Positions 1 through 7,016 of a stretch of 52,583 nucleotides of DNA are shown one piece after another (position 1 is the stretch's first letter; the number at the start of each line of letters is the position of its first letter). The position numbers were made by a program, and so were the translations under genes. Source of the DNA: a virus. The notes under the pieces are model-generated. The model did not search any database. It was not told the DNA's origin and worked only from the letters and a program-made list of their open reading frames with translations. The stretch is taken from IMG/VR virus record IMGVR_UViG_3300045110_000292, positions 1 to 52,583 of that record. One strand, given 5' to 3'.

Positions 1-26
1 CATTCTGATTCTCGACATTCTGATTC
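1..26. repeat. Left copy of 26-bp terminal direct repeat (contig overlap)
   Basis: These 26 bases are identical to bases 52558-52583. The copy is internally repetitive: an 11-mer (cattctgattc) occurs twice, separated by tcga, so the period is 15 bp. On the minus strand it encodes N-Q-N-V-E-N-Q-N inside the methyltransferase. The simplest reading is that both ends are one locus of a circular or circularly permuted genome. Confidence 0.95.
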
Positions 27-622
27 AGACGAGCCTCCGACGAAACACTCATCGGCTCTGCAATCGCATCAGCATCGTAAAAATACTTCCGCGATTTACT
101 GAACAAGAACAGGTATTCGTGACTGCGTGTCGGCCGGTCAGTCACGCTCTCAGGCATACAATTCGGCTTGGCCCAAATGATGTCGGATCTCAGATACCAA
201 CCCACCTCACGCAAAGCAAACGCGACCATCCACGGAATACCGATCAGGTCTTTCTCTTTCAGATTCGTGCCCAACCGTGGCGGCCGTGCCTCGCGCTTCC
301 CGTTCGGCAATGACCCTTCGCCCACGACATTGCGACGTGAGCACGGCCATGCACTTGCGTACCTGTCACCGAGATTAAGCCAGAGAGTGCCGTCTTTCTT
401 GAGAACACGCCATATTTCATTGAAAACTCGAACGAGGTTGGCAACGTATTGTTCTGGTGATTTCTCCTGACCGAGTTGATCGGGATGTTTGTAGTCACGA
501 AGCCCCCAGTATGCGGGACTAGTCACGCAGCATTGAACCGACTCCTTCGGAATGAACGGCAGTGCCGACAAAGCAGATGCGCAGTAAACGGTTCGGAGGG
601 ACGATTGAATGACGGGGACCAC
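1..622 (-). CDS. DNA methyltransferase (N4-cytosine/N6-adenine, beta class), N-terminal part; continues at 52557
   Basis: Read leftward from a GTG at 622 through base 1 and on into 52557-52127, this gives about 350 aa. This part carries the catalytic motif IV as TSPAYWGLRDY (bases about 501-533), followed by typical downstream blocks LWLNLGDRYA, DLIGIPWMVAFAL and DIIWAKPNCMPESV. Motif IV comes before the SAM-binding motif, which is the beta-class order. The usual SPPY is SPAY here, a visible deviation. The GTG lies 2 nt after the stop of the preceding small gene, so translation is probably coupled, but the start is uncertain. No restriction partner is seen, so it is probably an orphan protective or regulatory methylase. 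It adds a methyl group to a base in a specific DNA site. Confidence 0.85.
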   Translation of the reverse strand, partial: MVPVIQSSLRTVYCASALSALPFIPKESVQCCVTSPAYWGLRDYKHPDQLGQEKSPEQYVANLVRVFNEIWRVLKKDGTLWLNLGDRYASAWPCSRRNVVGEGSLPNGKREARPPRLGTNLKEKDLIGIPWMVAFALREVGWYLRSDIIWAKPNCMPESVTDRPTRSHEYLFLFSKSRKYFYDADAIAEPMSVSSEARLNQNVENQN

Positions 623-624
623 AA

Positions 625-840
625 CTACGTTCCGTTGTCCACGGCTTCCAGGCGGGTGATGATCGATGAGATTCGCTGCCTGGAACCACCGCAGGTGCTC
701 GACATTCGATCCGCTTCTTTGGGTGCGTCGATCTGGATGGCGAGAATGTCGTTCCTCTGAACGATGGCATCACCGTGTGGAATTTCGCGGCCCCCTGATG
801 TGTGAGGCAATGAATCAAACCATTCGCTCGCACTTTTCAT
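625..840 (-). CDS. Small protein of unknown function (71 aa)
   Basis: The start overlaps the stop of the regulator gene by ATGA, and the stop lies 2 nt before the GTG proposed for the methyltransferase, so it sits inside a tightly packed operon. The protein is soluble with no signal peptide or membrane segment. I do not recognise the family. It may help the regulator or methylase, but that is only inferred from position. Confidence 0.6.
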   Translation of the reverse strand: MKSASEWFDSLPHTSGGREIPHGDAIVQRNDILAIQIDAPKEADRMSSTCGGSRQRISSIITRLEAVDNGT

Positions 841-1079
841 TTCGTGACTTCCCCCAACGCCTTCTGATCTTTGTCCGGGTTGTGCTCGCCCAATATCCAG
901 GCAATCAACGCCGAGAAAGCGTGCTCCTGAACAGGTCGGCCTTCCTCAAATCGCCAGATCAAATTGTGATCGAGTCCGGTGAGTACCGCGAGTTCACGGT
1001 AGGACAGGCCGTGCTTCTCACGGTAGAGCTTGAGCATCTCACGGAAACGAGTCGGCGGAGTTTTGGTTTTGTCAGACAT
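837..1079 (-). CDS. XRE/Cro-type helix-turn-helix transcriptional regulator
   Basis: An 80-aa protein dominated by one helix-turn-helix domain. LSYRELAVLTGLDHNLIWRFEEG matches the XRE pattern of 'sxxeLAxxtGlsxxxixriExG'. The ATG at 1079 was chosen over an upstream TTG at 1088. It is the first gene of the minus-strand operon and faces the large plus-strand operon across 171 bases, the classic place for a phage switch repressor. A strong Shine-Dalgarno-like AAAGGAGGA (minus strand, 1117-1109) lies about 30 nt upstream, too far for this start. Confidence 0.82.
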   Translation of the reverse strand: MSDKTKTPPTRFREMLKLYREKHGLSYRELAVLTGLDHNLIWRFEEGRPVQEHAFSALIAWILGEHNPDKDQKALGEVTK

Positions 1080-1212
1080 GAAAATCAAACGAACCGACAG
1101 GGAAGCATTCCTCCTTTAACGGAACCCAATGTCCATAAACACTCTGTTTCATTAGCACAAGAAAAGGTGTTCGCTCTGCCGGTTCATCTGTCTCACTCAT
1201 ACAACATTGTTC

Positions 1213-1241
1213 TTGTCAGGTCAATAGCGGAGTGATACGAT
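1213..1241 (+). promoter_or_regulatory. Predicted sigma70-type promoter for the plus-strand operon
   Basis: TTGTCA at 1213-1218 and TACGAT at 1236-1241 are separated by exactly 17 bases. Transcription would begin near 1248, only about 3 bases before the ATG at 1251, so the message would be almost leaderless. The site lies between the divergent regulator and the long operon. It is a pattern match only. Confidence 0.55.
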
Positions 1242-1250
1242 CTGTTCACC

Positions 1251-1589
1251 ATGAAACGCAGATGGAATGAGGAATCCGAAATCATCGCCGCCATCGACCA
1301 CAATCACGAAGCGGGTATCGCCAAGCTGAAAGAGGCGGAGGAATGCGAACAGGAGATCGAGGAGAACAAGCGGTTCATCGCTGCCAACGAGGATGCAAAG
1401 GACAAGGTGACACGCATGAAGGTGGACATCGCTTACTCGAAGATCGAACCCTTGCGTCGTCAGGTGTTAAAGGCTAGAAAACGGGCGACGACACTCCTCG
1501 AAGTGAAGGCGAAGAAACTGCAAAATCAACTGGCGATATTTCGAACCCGCACGATGGAATTCTGTCCCGACCAAAGTATCCCGGCATGA
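1251..1589 (+). CDS. Coiled-coil protein of unknown function (112 aa)
   Basis: First gene of the plus-strand operon, directly behind the predicted promoter. The sequence is highly charged and almost wholly helical, with long heptad-like stretches (KLKEAEECEQEIEENKRF). There are no membrane segments or enzyme motifs. The next gene overlaps its stop by ATGA. As an early leading gene it could be a regulator or a host-takeover factor, but nothing in the sequence proves this. Confidence 0.65.
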   Translation: MKRRWNEESEIIAAIDHNHEAGIAKLKEAEECEQEIEENKRFIAANEDAKDKVTRMKVDIAYSKIEPLRRQVLKARKRATTLLEVKAKKLQNQLAIFRTRTMEFCPDQSIPA

Positions 1590-1801
1590 AAACCCTGGTG
1601 ATTGGTAACGTCACCGGGTACGTCACAGCCTCTCGAGTCGAATTCTCCACTCGCGCCGGATCGGTGATGAGCATGACCCGCAACGAAGCCATCATGGTAG
1701 CGAAGTGGGTATTGGAGAACGTCGAACCGGAGAAGAAGGAACCGCCCCGCCAAGAGATCACGTTGGAGGAAGCTGCAAAGACCGATTCGCTCCGAAGATG
1801 A
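1586..1801 (+). CDS. Small protein of unknown function (71 aa)
   Basis: Both ends are coupled by ATGA overlaps, to the coiled-coil gene upstream and the HNH gene downstream. The N-terminal half reads like a small beta-sheet (TLVIGNVTGYVTASRVEF) and the C-terminal half is helical and acidic. I do not recognise the family. Confidence 0.6.
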   Translation: MKTLVIGNVTGYVTASRVEFSTRAGSVMSMTRNEAIMVAKWVLENVEPEKKEPPRQEITLEEAAKTDSLRR

Positions 1802-2307
1802 GCACGAAGGCAGGAAAGCCACACAGAAAGGGTCCGGTCACAAAAGACTGGATTCTGGGAGTTGTGAATATCGACAGTCAGTCCGGGTGCTGGAATTGGA
1901 AACTCGCAGTCAATAGGCAGGGATACGGGACAATCACCGAGAACAAAACAAAGCAACTCGCAACGCGGGTTGTGTATCGAGTCTGGTTTGGTGAATTTGA
2001 TCGAACGCTTTTGGTCTGCCACAAATGCGATAACGAACAGTGCGTCAATCCCGATCATCTGTTTCTCGGAACGCACCAAGACAACATGTCGGACATGGTT
2101 TCGAAGGGCAGGGCATCGCGCGACAACGGTCATCCGGGGGAAACCAACGGAAATGCAAAGCTGACACTCACCCAGGTAGATGACATCCGAGTTCTGAAAG
2201 TTCTTGGCGTATCCCTGAGAAGATTAGCAAAGGAGCTTGGTGTTGCAAAAAGGACCATCCAGAGAATTGTGAGAAACAACACTTGGACAAAATATGCCGA
2301 GACTTAA
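1798..2307 (+). CDS. HNH homing-type endonuclease with C-terminal DNA-binding helix-turn-helix
   Basis: The ATG at 1798 overlaps the previous stop (ATGA). An upstream in-frame extension exists but is only a shadow of the preceding gene. The HNH core is CHKCDNEQCVNPDHLFLGT, with paired cysteines and the N-P-x-H-L-F pattern of phage HNH enzymes. The C-terminus (about residues 120-165) resembles a resolvase-like helix-turn-helix, VSLRRLAKELGVAKRTIQRI. Such genes are usually selfish elements that cut unoccupied target sites. It overlaps the next gene by 14 bases, so it is fully embedded in the operon. It is related in design to the HNH at 33717-34187. Confidence 0.85.
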   Translation: MSTKAGKPHRKGPVTKDWILGVVNIDSQSGCWNWKLAVNRQGYGTITENKTKQLATRVVYRVWFGEFDRTLLVCHKCDNEQCVNPDHLFLGTHQDNMSDMVSKGRASRDNGHPGETNGNAKLTLTQVDDIRVLKVLGVSLRRLAKELGVAKRTIQRIVRNNTWTKYAET

Positions 2308-3043
2308 ATCACGACAGAAATACATCCCGAACGGGTTCGTCTTTTACCAGCCTCAAACGAAGTGGAGCGCGCCGTCCAACGCTTCATTCGATGTCATCGT
2401 GTCGGCCGTGATCTCCCATCGCCAGGGGCAGCCTCACATCGTTTCACAATTCGGACTGTCCACCGATTACGCGACCGTTGCTGAGGAAGTCGATGCGTTC
2501 AACGCCACGATCTGTCAGAGGATGGGGTGGACTGACTTTTACGTGGAAGGGGGTTCTAGTGCTGTGGCCCTCCCTTTTCAGCAAGCAGCACTCCCGCCAA
2601 TGCCGCCGATCGACCAAAACAAGCTGGCTGTTGCGGCAGCAAAGGTTAAGAAGATTTGGATTGGCATAAAGACGCTCAAAGAATGGGCGGAGTCCGGCGC
2701 GCCTGCCGTGCCCGCCGAACTGTCGGCCAAACGCGCGGCTGTCTGCGCGACATGCCCGAAGAACGGTCAGGGGGATTTCACGAGTTGGTTTACCCGACCG
2801 GCATCCGAGGGGATAATGAAAATGATCGACCTCGTGAAGTCTCGCAACCTCACGACCCCCGACGATGACAAGCTGAATATCTGTGAGACATGCCTGTGTC
2901 CGATGAAGGCGAAGGTCCATCCAACAATCGAGATCATCAATAGCTGGATGGGAGACGTTGACCGAGCAGAACTGTCTGCCGTCCAAAATCCGAGCGGTGG
3001 CTGCTGGATCGTCAAAGAGATTTGGCCGGAGCGTTACCCTTGA
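2294..3043 (+). CDS. Cysteine-rich protein, zinc-ribbon-like C-terminal half (249 aa)
   Basis: The N-terminal part contains FVFYQPQTKW and a hydrophilic linker. The C-terminal part has two cysteine pairs, CATCPKNGQGDF and ICETCLCPMKAKV, which look like a structural metal site, and ends with a conserved-looking GGCWI. I have the impression of a recurrent phage family with this 'CATCPKN...C..C.CPMK' layout, but no function is known to me. It overlaps the next gene by TTGA and opens the glycan cluster, so a role in sugar modification is possible by context only. Confidence 0.7.
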   Translation: MPRLKSRQKYIPNGFVFYQPQTKWSAPSNASFDVIVSAVISHRQGQPHIVSQFGLSTDYATVAEEVDAFNATICQRMGWTDFYVEGGSSAVALPFQQAALPPMPPIDQNKLAVAAAKVKKIWIGIKTLKEWAESGAPAVPAELSAKRAAVCATCPKNGQGDFTSWFTRPASEGIMKMIDLVKSRNLTTPDDDKLNICETCLCPMKAKVHPTIEIINSWMGDVDRAELSAVQNPSGGCWIVKEIWPERYP

Positions 3044-3729
3044 GAGTTGCTGTCGTTTACGTTTACCCGTTGGGCGGCGCCGGAAAGTTCTACGAACGAG
3101 CCATCCGTTTCCTTCAAACTTATCACGACAACCCACCACAGTACGATCACGACTCGGTGATAGTCTGCAACGGAAGTCCGGCGACTGAGGAGATCCAATT
3201 CCTTTTTTCGTCACTTCCGAATTGCCGATTCCTTGAACGTGACAACAGCGGGTGGGACATCGGCGCCTTTCAACTCGCCGCACAACAAGCCCCGGCCGAC
3301 ATGATGGTTTATTTTGGGAGCGAAACGTACTTCCGGCGAGCCGGTTGGCTGGCTCGCATGGTCGAAGTGTTTTCCAAATATGGTTCCGATCATCTCTACG
3401 GCTGTACCGGCAACCAGGGCGATGCGCGGTTCAATGTCTGGCCGCATGTTCGGACGACGGCATTCTTTTGCACCCCGCATTTGATTAACGCTCATCCGAT
3501 GCGCGTCACCGGGACTGGCGAGCACCAGCGATACGCTTACGAACACGGCCCTGACGGTCTGACGTCCTGGGTGTTGAATCAGAATCGTCGGGCGTGGATC
3601 ATCTCATGGGACTCGGTTTGGCCGCTCCATCAGTGCGATCAGATGCCGGGAGGATTTCACCACGGCAATCAAGAGGGGCTAATCGTTGGCGATCGTCTTA
3701 CCTGCCCGCCCTACTATCACTGCGAATGA
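3040..3729 (+). CDS. Glycosyltransferase-like protein (229 aa)
   Basis: The probable start is the TTG at 3040, overlapping the previous stop as TTGA. The body reads as a nucleotide-sugar transferase fold: a beta-strand start RVAVVYVYPLGGAGKFYERA, a glycine- and asparagine-rich turn CNGSP, and DNSGWDIGAFQLA, which recalls rhamnan-synthesis-F-like transferases. No membrane segment is visible, so it should act in the cytoplasm. The next gene, another transferase-like protein, starts at an ATGA overlap. The exact donor and acceptor cannot be deduced. Confidence 0.65.
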   Translation: MRVAVVYVYPLGGAGKFYERAIRFLQTYHDNPPQYDHDSVIVCNGSPATEEIQFLFSSLPNCRFLERDNSGWDIGAFQLAAQQAPADMMVYFGSETYFRRAGWLARMVEVFSKYGSDHLYGCTGNQGDARFNVWPHVRTTAFFCTPHLINAHPMRVTGTGEHQRYAYEHGPDGLTSWVLNQNRRAWIISWDSVWPLHQCDQMPGGFHHGNQEGLIVGDRLTCPPYYHCE

Positions 3730-4406
3730 CGCCGATCATTCTGTTTTACCATACCTTGTTCTTCATGGGTGAGAGTCAGAACGTGCTCAACCTGGAAATT
3801 ATCATGGAACAGATGGATGTGCTCAGACGCAGCGGACTCGAAGATGCGGCGACTGAAATCCACATCGGAGTCAACGGCGGAGAGGAAAGCCGGTTCTTTG
3901 CCGAGTCGTTGTTGCCGTCGAAGGCGCGCGTTGTTTACCACGGACTGCAGTGCCGGTCGGAGAACCGAACTTTGGTGATGATGGAGGATTGGTGCAGGTC
4001 CAACACCAATCAGGCTCATCTATTGTATTTCCACAGCAAGGGCATCACTCACGCTCCCGGCAGCGACTACGGTGAACGGATCTCCCGGCCGTGGAGAAAT
4101 CGCATGATGGAGACGTGCGTTCACCATTGGCGACAATGCGTCAAGGATTTGGAAGGCTACGATGCTGCTGGCGCTCACTGGTTGACCGGGCAGGGATGGG
4201 ATCGGTCACAGCATTATTTTGCCGGGACATTCTTTTGGGTGCGAGCTTCGTTCTTTAGAACGATTCCAAGTCTGACGACCCGGCAGCGGATCAAAGATTC
4301 AGGACTCGACTCCCTCGAAAGTCGATACGAAGCCGAAGTGCATTTAGGAAATGGACCAAGACTCCCGATTGTAAAAAACTACTATGCAGGTTCGATTGGA
4401 ACATAG
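3726..4406 (+). CDS. Glycosyltransferase-like protein with YFHSKG motif (226 aa)
   Basis: The ATG at 3726 overlaps the previous stop. The motif LLYFHSKGITH, followed by PWRNRMMETC and HYFAGTFFWVRASFF, is characteristic of a group of phage and polysaccharide-locus glycosyltransferases related to rhamnan synthesis proteins. The protein is soluble. Together with the preceding gene it may form a pair acting on one glycan. The following NUMOD4-HNH gene begins inside its last codons. Confidence 0.7.
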   Translation: MTPIILFYHTLFFMGESQNVLNLEIIMEQMDVLRRSGLEDAATEIHIGVNGGEESRFFAESLLPSKARVVYHGLQCRSENRTLVMMEDWCRSNTNQAHLLYFHSKGITHAPGSDYGERISRPWRNRMMETCVHHWRQCVKDLEGYDAAGAHWLTGQGWDRSQHYFAGTFFWVRASFFRTIPSLTTRQRIKDSGLDSLESRYEAEVHLGNGPRLPIVKNYYAGSIGT

Positions 4407-4932
4407 CGAATTGGAGACATGGCTCCCGGTTTCGGGCTTTGAAGGTAGATACGAAGTGAGTTCACACGGGAGAATCATGGCACTGTTCCCAAGCAACGGA
4501 GGAGAGTTGAAGCCGGGGAGAATTCTATCACAGATCCAAACCCCAAACGGATACCTCAAAGTCGGACTTTACAAACACGGAGGGAATAAATCTGTTCAGA
4601 AAAGCGTGCACTCGATTGTGCTCGAGTCGTTCAAAGGTCCAAGAACCGGAAAGCAGGTGTGCAGACACTTGGACGGTATAAGGACTCACAACACCCCCAA
4701 AAACCTTGAGTGGGGAACGGGCAAGCAAAACGCTCAGGATTCGAAGGGGCACGGCACCTTTGTTATTGGCGAGAAGAACGGGTTCTCGGTCTTGACCAAG
4801 GACGATGTTGTTAAAATAAGAAACATGAGGGAAGAAGGAGAAACTCTAAAATCCATAGGTTTAAAATTCAACACCCATCTGAGTAACGTGTCATTGATAT
4901 GTAGGGGAAAAGCGTGGAATCATGTGACATGA
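4384..4932 (+). CDS. NUMOD4-type HNH homing endonuclease
   Basis: The N-terminus ETWLPVSGFEGRYEVSSHG is a clear NUMOD4 motif. The middle has the HNH core HLDGIRTHNTPKNLEWGT, and the C-terminus has a helix-turn-helix-like block ending in WNHV. It overlaps the upstream transferase by 23 bases and the downstream radical SAM gene by ATGA, so it has inserted without breaking translation coupling. A TTG about 27 bases downstream of the ATG is an alternative start. It belongs to a different family from the HNH genes at 1798 and 8725. Confidence 0.88.
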   Translation: MQVRLEHSELETWLPVSGFEGRYEVSSHGRIMALFPSNGGELKPGRILSQIQTPNGYLKVGLYKHGGNKSVQKSVHSIVLESFKGPRTGKQVCRHLDGIRTHNTPKNLEWGTGKQNAQDSKGHGTFVIGEKNGFSVLTKDDVVKIRNMREEGETLKSIGLKFNTHLSNVSLICRGKAWNHVT

Positions 4933-6011
4933 GTCCCGAACTCCAATCAGCGTACGACGAAGCAGCCAAACCGTTCTGGCAAAGCGGTGGAGCAATCTCG
5001 ATCGAGGAGAGCCAGATGAAGTCATGGCGGTATTTCCTCGAGATCAATTCCGCCTGCACCCTCAAATGCCCGACCTGCACGAAGGGCAATCAGGGTGAGG
5101 TCAACGGACTCAAATACGATCACAAGACAGGCATCATGGACCGTGAGTTGATGGAGCGCATCATCGACAAAATCGCGTCGGAGAACCCGAAGTGCATTGT
5201 CTTTCTCTATGGCAATTCCGAGCCGTTCGTTCACCCGAAACTACCTGAGTGCATTGCGGCCGTGAAGTCCCGCGGGTTGCGTTGTGAGTTCTCGACGAAC
5301 CTCAATCACGTCCATCGACTCGATGAAACGCTCGAAGCCGGTCCCGACATGATAATCATTTCACTCTCAGGCTTCACCCAGGACATTTACGTCCGAGGTC
5401 ATGCAGGCGGCAATATCGAGAAGGTGAAGGCGAACATGAGGTTGATTGCCGAAGCGAACGCGAAGATCGGCCAACGCATTCGGATTGAAGTGAATTACCA
5501 CCGCTACAACGACAACGAACACGAGTTGCCGTTGATGGGGGAGTATTGCCGCAACCTCGGACTCGGATTCTTTACGTCTTACGCTCGCGCGATCTCGATG
5601 GAGAACGCGATTCAGTATTGCCGTGAGCATGATCCGGCCAGCACGGAGTTCGAACGCCAGAAGGGAAAACCTGATTGGAATGTCCTGCTGCCTCCGACTT
5701 CCGAGCAGTGGAAATACACGATGAACAGGTTGAAGATCCCACCAACCGAAGCGCGCGAAATGTATGAGCACCACCCGGTTGCCGAGCATTGCCCGGTTGG
5801 GGCCGGGGGAATGTTCACATTCATCAGGCACGACGGAAAGACCTCGATGTGCGCGTGCGTGGCTGACAGGCGGATAACCGTTGGTGATTATCTCGACACC
5901 ACGCCGGATCAGATGATCGAACAGCGAACAGGTCACGCGATTTGCAAGCAGTGCATGAAGTATCGAACGAACTTTTACTTTCACTTGGTTGATCGGGAGA
6001 AGTGGGAATGA
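4929..6011 (+). CDS. Radical SAM enzyme (360 aa) with SPASM-like C-terminal cysteines
   Basis: The ATG at 4929 is chosen because it overlaps the previous stop. The iron-sulfur cysteines are CTLKCPTC at residues 43-50 (C-x3-C-x2-C). Family-typical elements follow: FLYGNSEPFVHPKL and STNLN. The last third holds HCPVGAGG, CACVADRR and CKQCMKY, an auxiliary-cluster (SPASM-like) arrangement. Radical SAM proteins use SAM and a 4Fe-4S cluster for difficult rearrangements or methylations. In this neighbourhood the substrate could be a sugar or a peptide-linked glycan. The precise reaction is unknown. Confidence 0.85.
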   Translation: MSPELQSAYDEAAKPFWQSGGAISIEESQMKSWRYFLEINSACTLKCPTCTKGNQGEVNGLKYDHKTGIMDRELMERIIDKIASENPKCIVFLYGNSEPFVHPKLPECIAAVKSRGLRCEFSTNLNHVHRLDETLEAGPDMIIISLSGFTQDIYVRGHAGGNIEKVKANMRLIAEANAKIGQRIRIEVNYHRYNDNEHELPLMGEYCRNLGLGFFTSYARAISMENAIQYCREHDPASTEFERQKGKPDWNVLLPPTSEQWKYTMNRLKIPPTEAREMYEHHPVAEHCPVGAGGMFTFIRHDGKTSMCACVADRRITVGDYLDTTPDQMIEQRTGHAICKQCMKYRTNFYFHLVDREKWE

Positions 6012-6139
6012 CTTGGGCTGACAATGATTTGAGATGCAAGATCGGTTACTGCGTGTGGATTCTTTATTTCCGCCTGTGGGACAAAACTCCGTACAGCAGA
6101 AAAGAATGGAAGGCTGAGTTGAGGAGATTAAAACAATGA
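6008..6139 (+). CDS. Small protein (43 aa), possibly membrane-associated
   Basis: This short reading frame runs from an ATG overlapping the stop of the radical SAM gene (ATGA) to a TGA overlapping the ATG of the methyltransferase. The centre is hydrophobic and aromatic (CVWILYFRLW) and the end is basic. The double coupling makes it a likely real gene. Its function is unknown. Confidence 0.55.
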   Translation: MTWADNDLRCKIGYCVWILYFRLWDKTPYSRKEWKAELRRLKQ

Positions 6140-6744
6140 AAACTCTCGACGAAATCGGCATCGAACAACAGACCGACAAGGCAAGCCAGTTCAGCCGTAC
6201 GTATGCCAAGCCTCACAACTACCTGACGCACCTTGCAAAGTTCTTCGACCCGATACGCGAGAAGTCGATTCGCTTCGTCGAGATCGGGGTTGGAGGCGGC
6301 GAGAGCATTCGGACTTGGATTGAGTTCTTCCCGAACGCCGAGGTCATCGGTGTCGATAATGTTCAGGCAACAAATCCGTGGAACACTGTGGGAAGTGGCG
6401 TCCACGAACGCTACCGATTCGTCTATGGCGATCAGTCTGACAAAACATTTTGGGCCTGCTTCGTTGCGGATTACGGATCGGAGTTCGACGTGTTAATCGA
6501 CGATGGAGGTCACCACTCGCATCAGGTGATGACTACATTGAATTGCATGTGGTGCCATGTTGCAAGCGGTGGGCTGTACATCATGGAAGATTTAGCGTGC
6601 TCGTATTCACCGATTTTTATGACGGCAGGATGGCCGACGCCGATGGATAGGCTTCGCGATGAGATCGACTCAATGAACAGGGGCCAAGACGAGATCGACT
6701 CGATGTATTTTGCCAGGGAAATTTGCATCATCAGGAAAAGGTGA
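6136..6744 (+). CDS. SAM-dependent methyltransferase, sugar O-methyltransferase type (202 aa)
   Basis: A class I methyltransferase with motif I FVEIGVGGGESIRTW, a following acidic strand VIGVDN, and FDVLIDDGGHHSHQV, the hallmark of the TylF/CmcI and macrocin/rhamnosyl O-methyltransferase group. It is likely to methylate a hydroxyl on a sugar made or transferred by its neighbours. Near the C-terminus the phrase DEIDSM is present twice, 10 residues apart, from a small in-frame duplication. The next gene overlaps as GTGA. Confidence 0.8.
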   Translation: MKTLDEIGIEQQTDKASQFSRTYAKPHNYLTHLAKFFDPIREKSIRFVEIGVGGGESIRTWIEFFPNAEVIGVDNVQATNPWNTVGSGVHERYRFVYGDQSDKTFWACFVADYGSEFDVLIDDGGHHSHQVMTTLNCMWCHVASGGLYIMEDLACSYSPIFMTAGWPTPMDRLRDEIDSMNRGQDEIDSMYFAREICIIRKR

Positions 6745-7016
6745 GTTCTCCTCGAAATCCAAATCGAGTTGTGAGGCTCGGTGATAAACCAGTTCACGAA
6801 CGAACCGACCCGGATTATTACGAAAAGAAGTTAGCGAAAATGGCTATTGATTATCGCGATTGTCCCGATGAGTGGAAAGGCGTGTTCATTGCTGGAATTG
6901 ACACTAAAGACCTGAAAGAACTCCAAGATCGAGGATTTCTTCCAAAAGGTGATGCGAGAATCCCCGCATCACAAAAACCTAATTCGAAATTCTGGCATAC
7001 GTCTGACTTTCGATGA
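6741..7016 (+). CDS. Small hydrophilic protein of unknown function (91 aa)
   Basis: The probable start is the GTG at 6741, which overlaps the methyltransferase stop (GTGA). The protein is polar, with DPDYYEKKLAKMAIDYRDCPDEWKG as its longest helical region (two blocks), and no cysteine pairs or membrane segments. The following fusion transferase begins at an ATGA overlap. No family is recognised. Confidence 0.6.
   Translation: MSSPRNPNRVVRLGDKPVHERTDPDYYEKKLAKMAIDYRDCPDEWKGVFIAGIDTKDLKELQDRGFLPKGDARIPASQKPNSKFWHTSDFR

Noticed and set aside
1-26. True terminal repeat of a linear virion genome
   Set aside because: The 26-bp repeat is much shorter than usual terminal repeats, and the methyltransferase runs straight through it; an overlap of circular or permuted ends explains both.
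666-1235. Plus-strand 189-aa open frame
   Set aside because: It is antisense to the regulator and the 71-aa gene and has no family features; the minus-strand genes are coupled by overlaps.
1474-2133. Minus-strand 219-aa open frame
   Set aside because: Antisense shadow of the small gene and the HNH gene at 1586-2307.
2444-3283. Minus-strand 279-aa open frame
   Set aside because: Antisense to two plus-strand genes with recognisable features; the composition is Arg-rich, as is usual for shadows of GC-rich genes.
5367-6209. Minus-strand 280-aa open frame
   Set aside because: Antisense shadow of the radical SAM gene.
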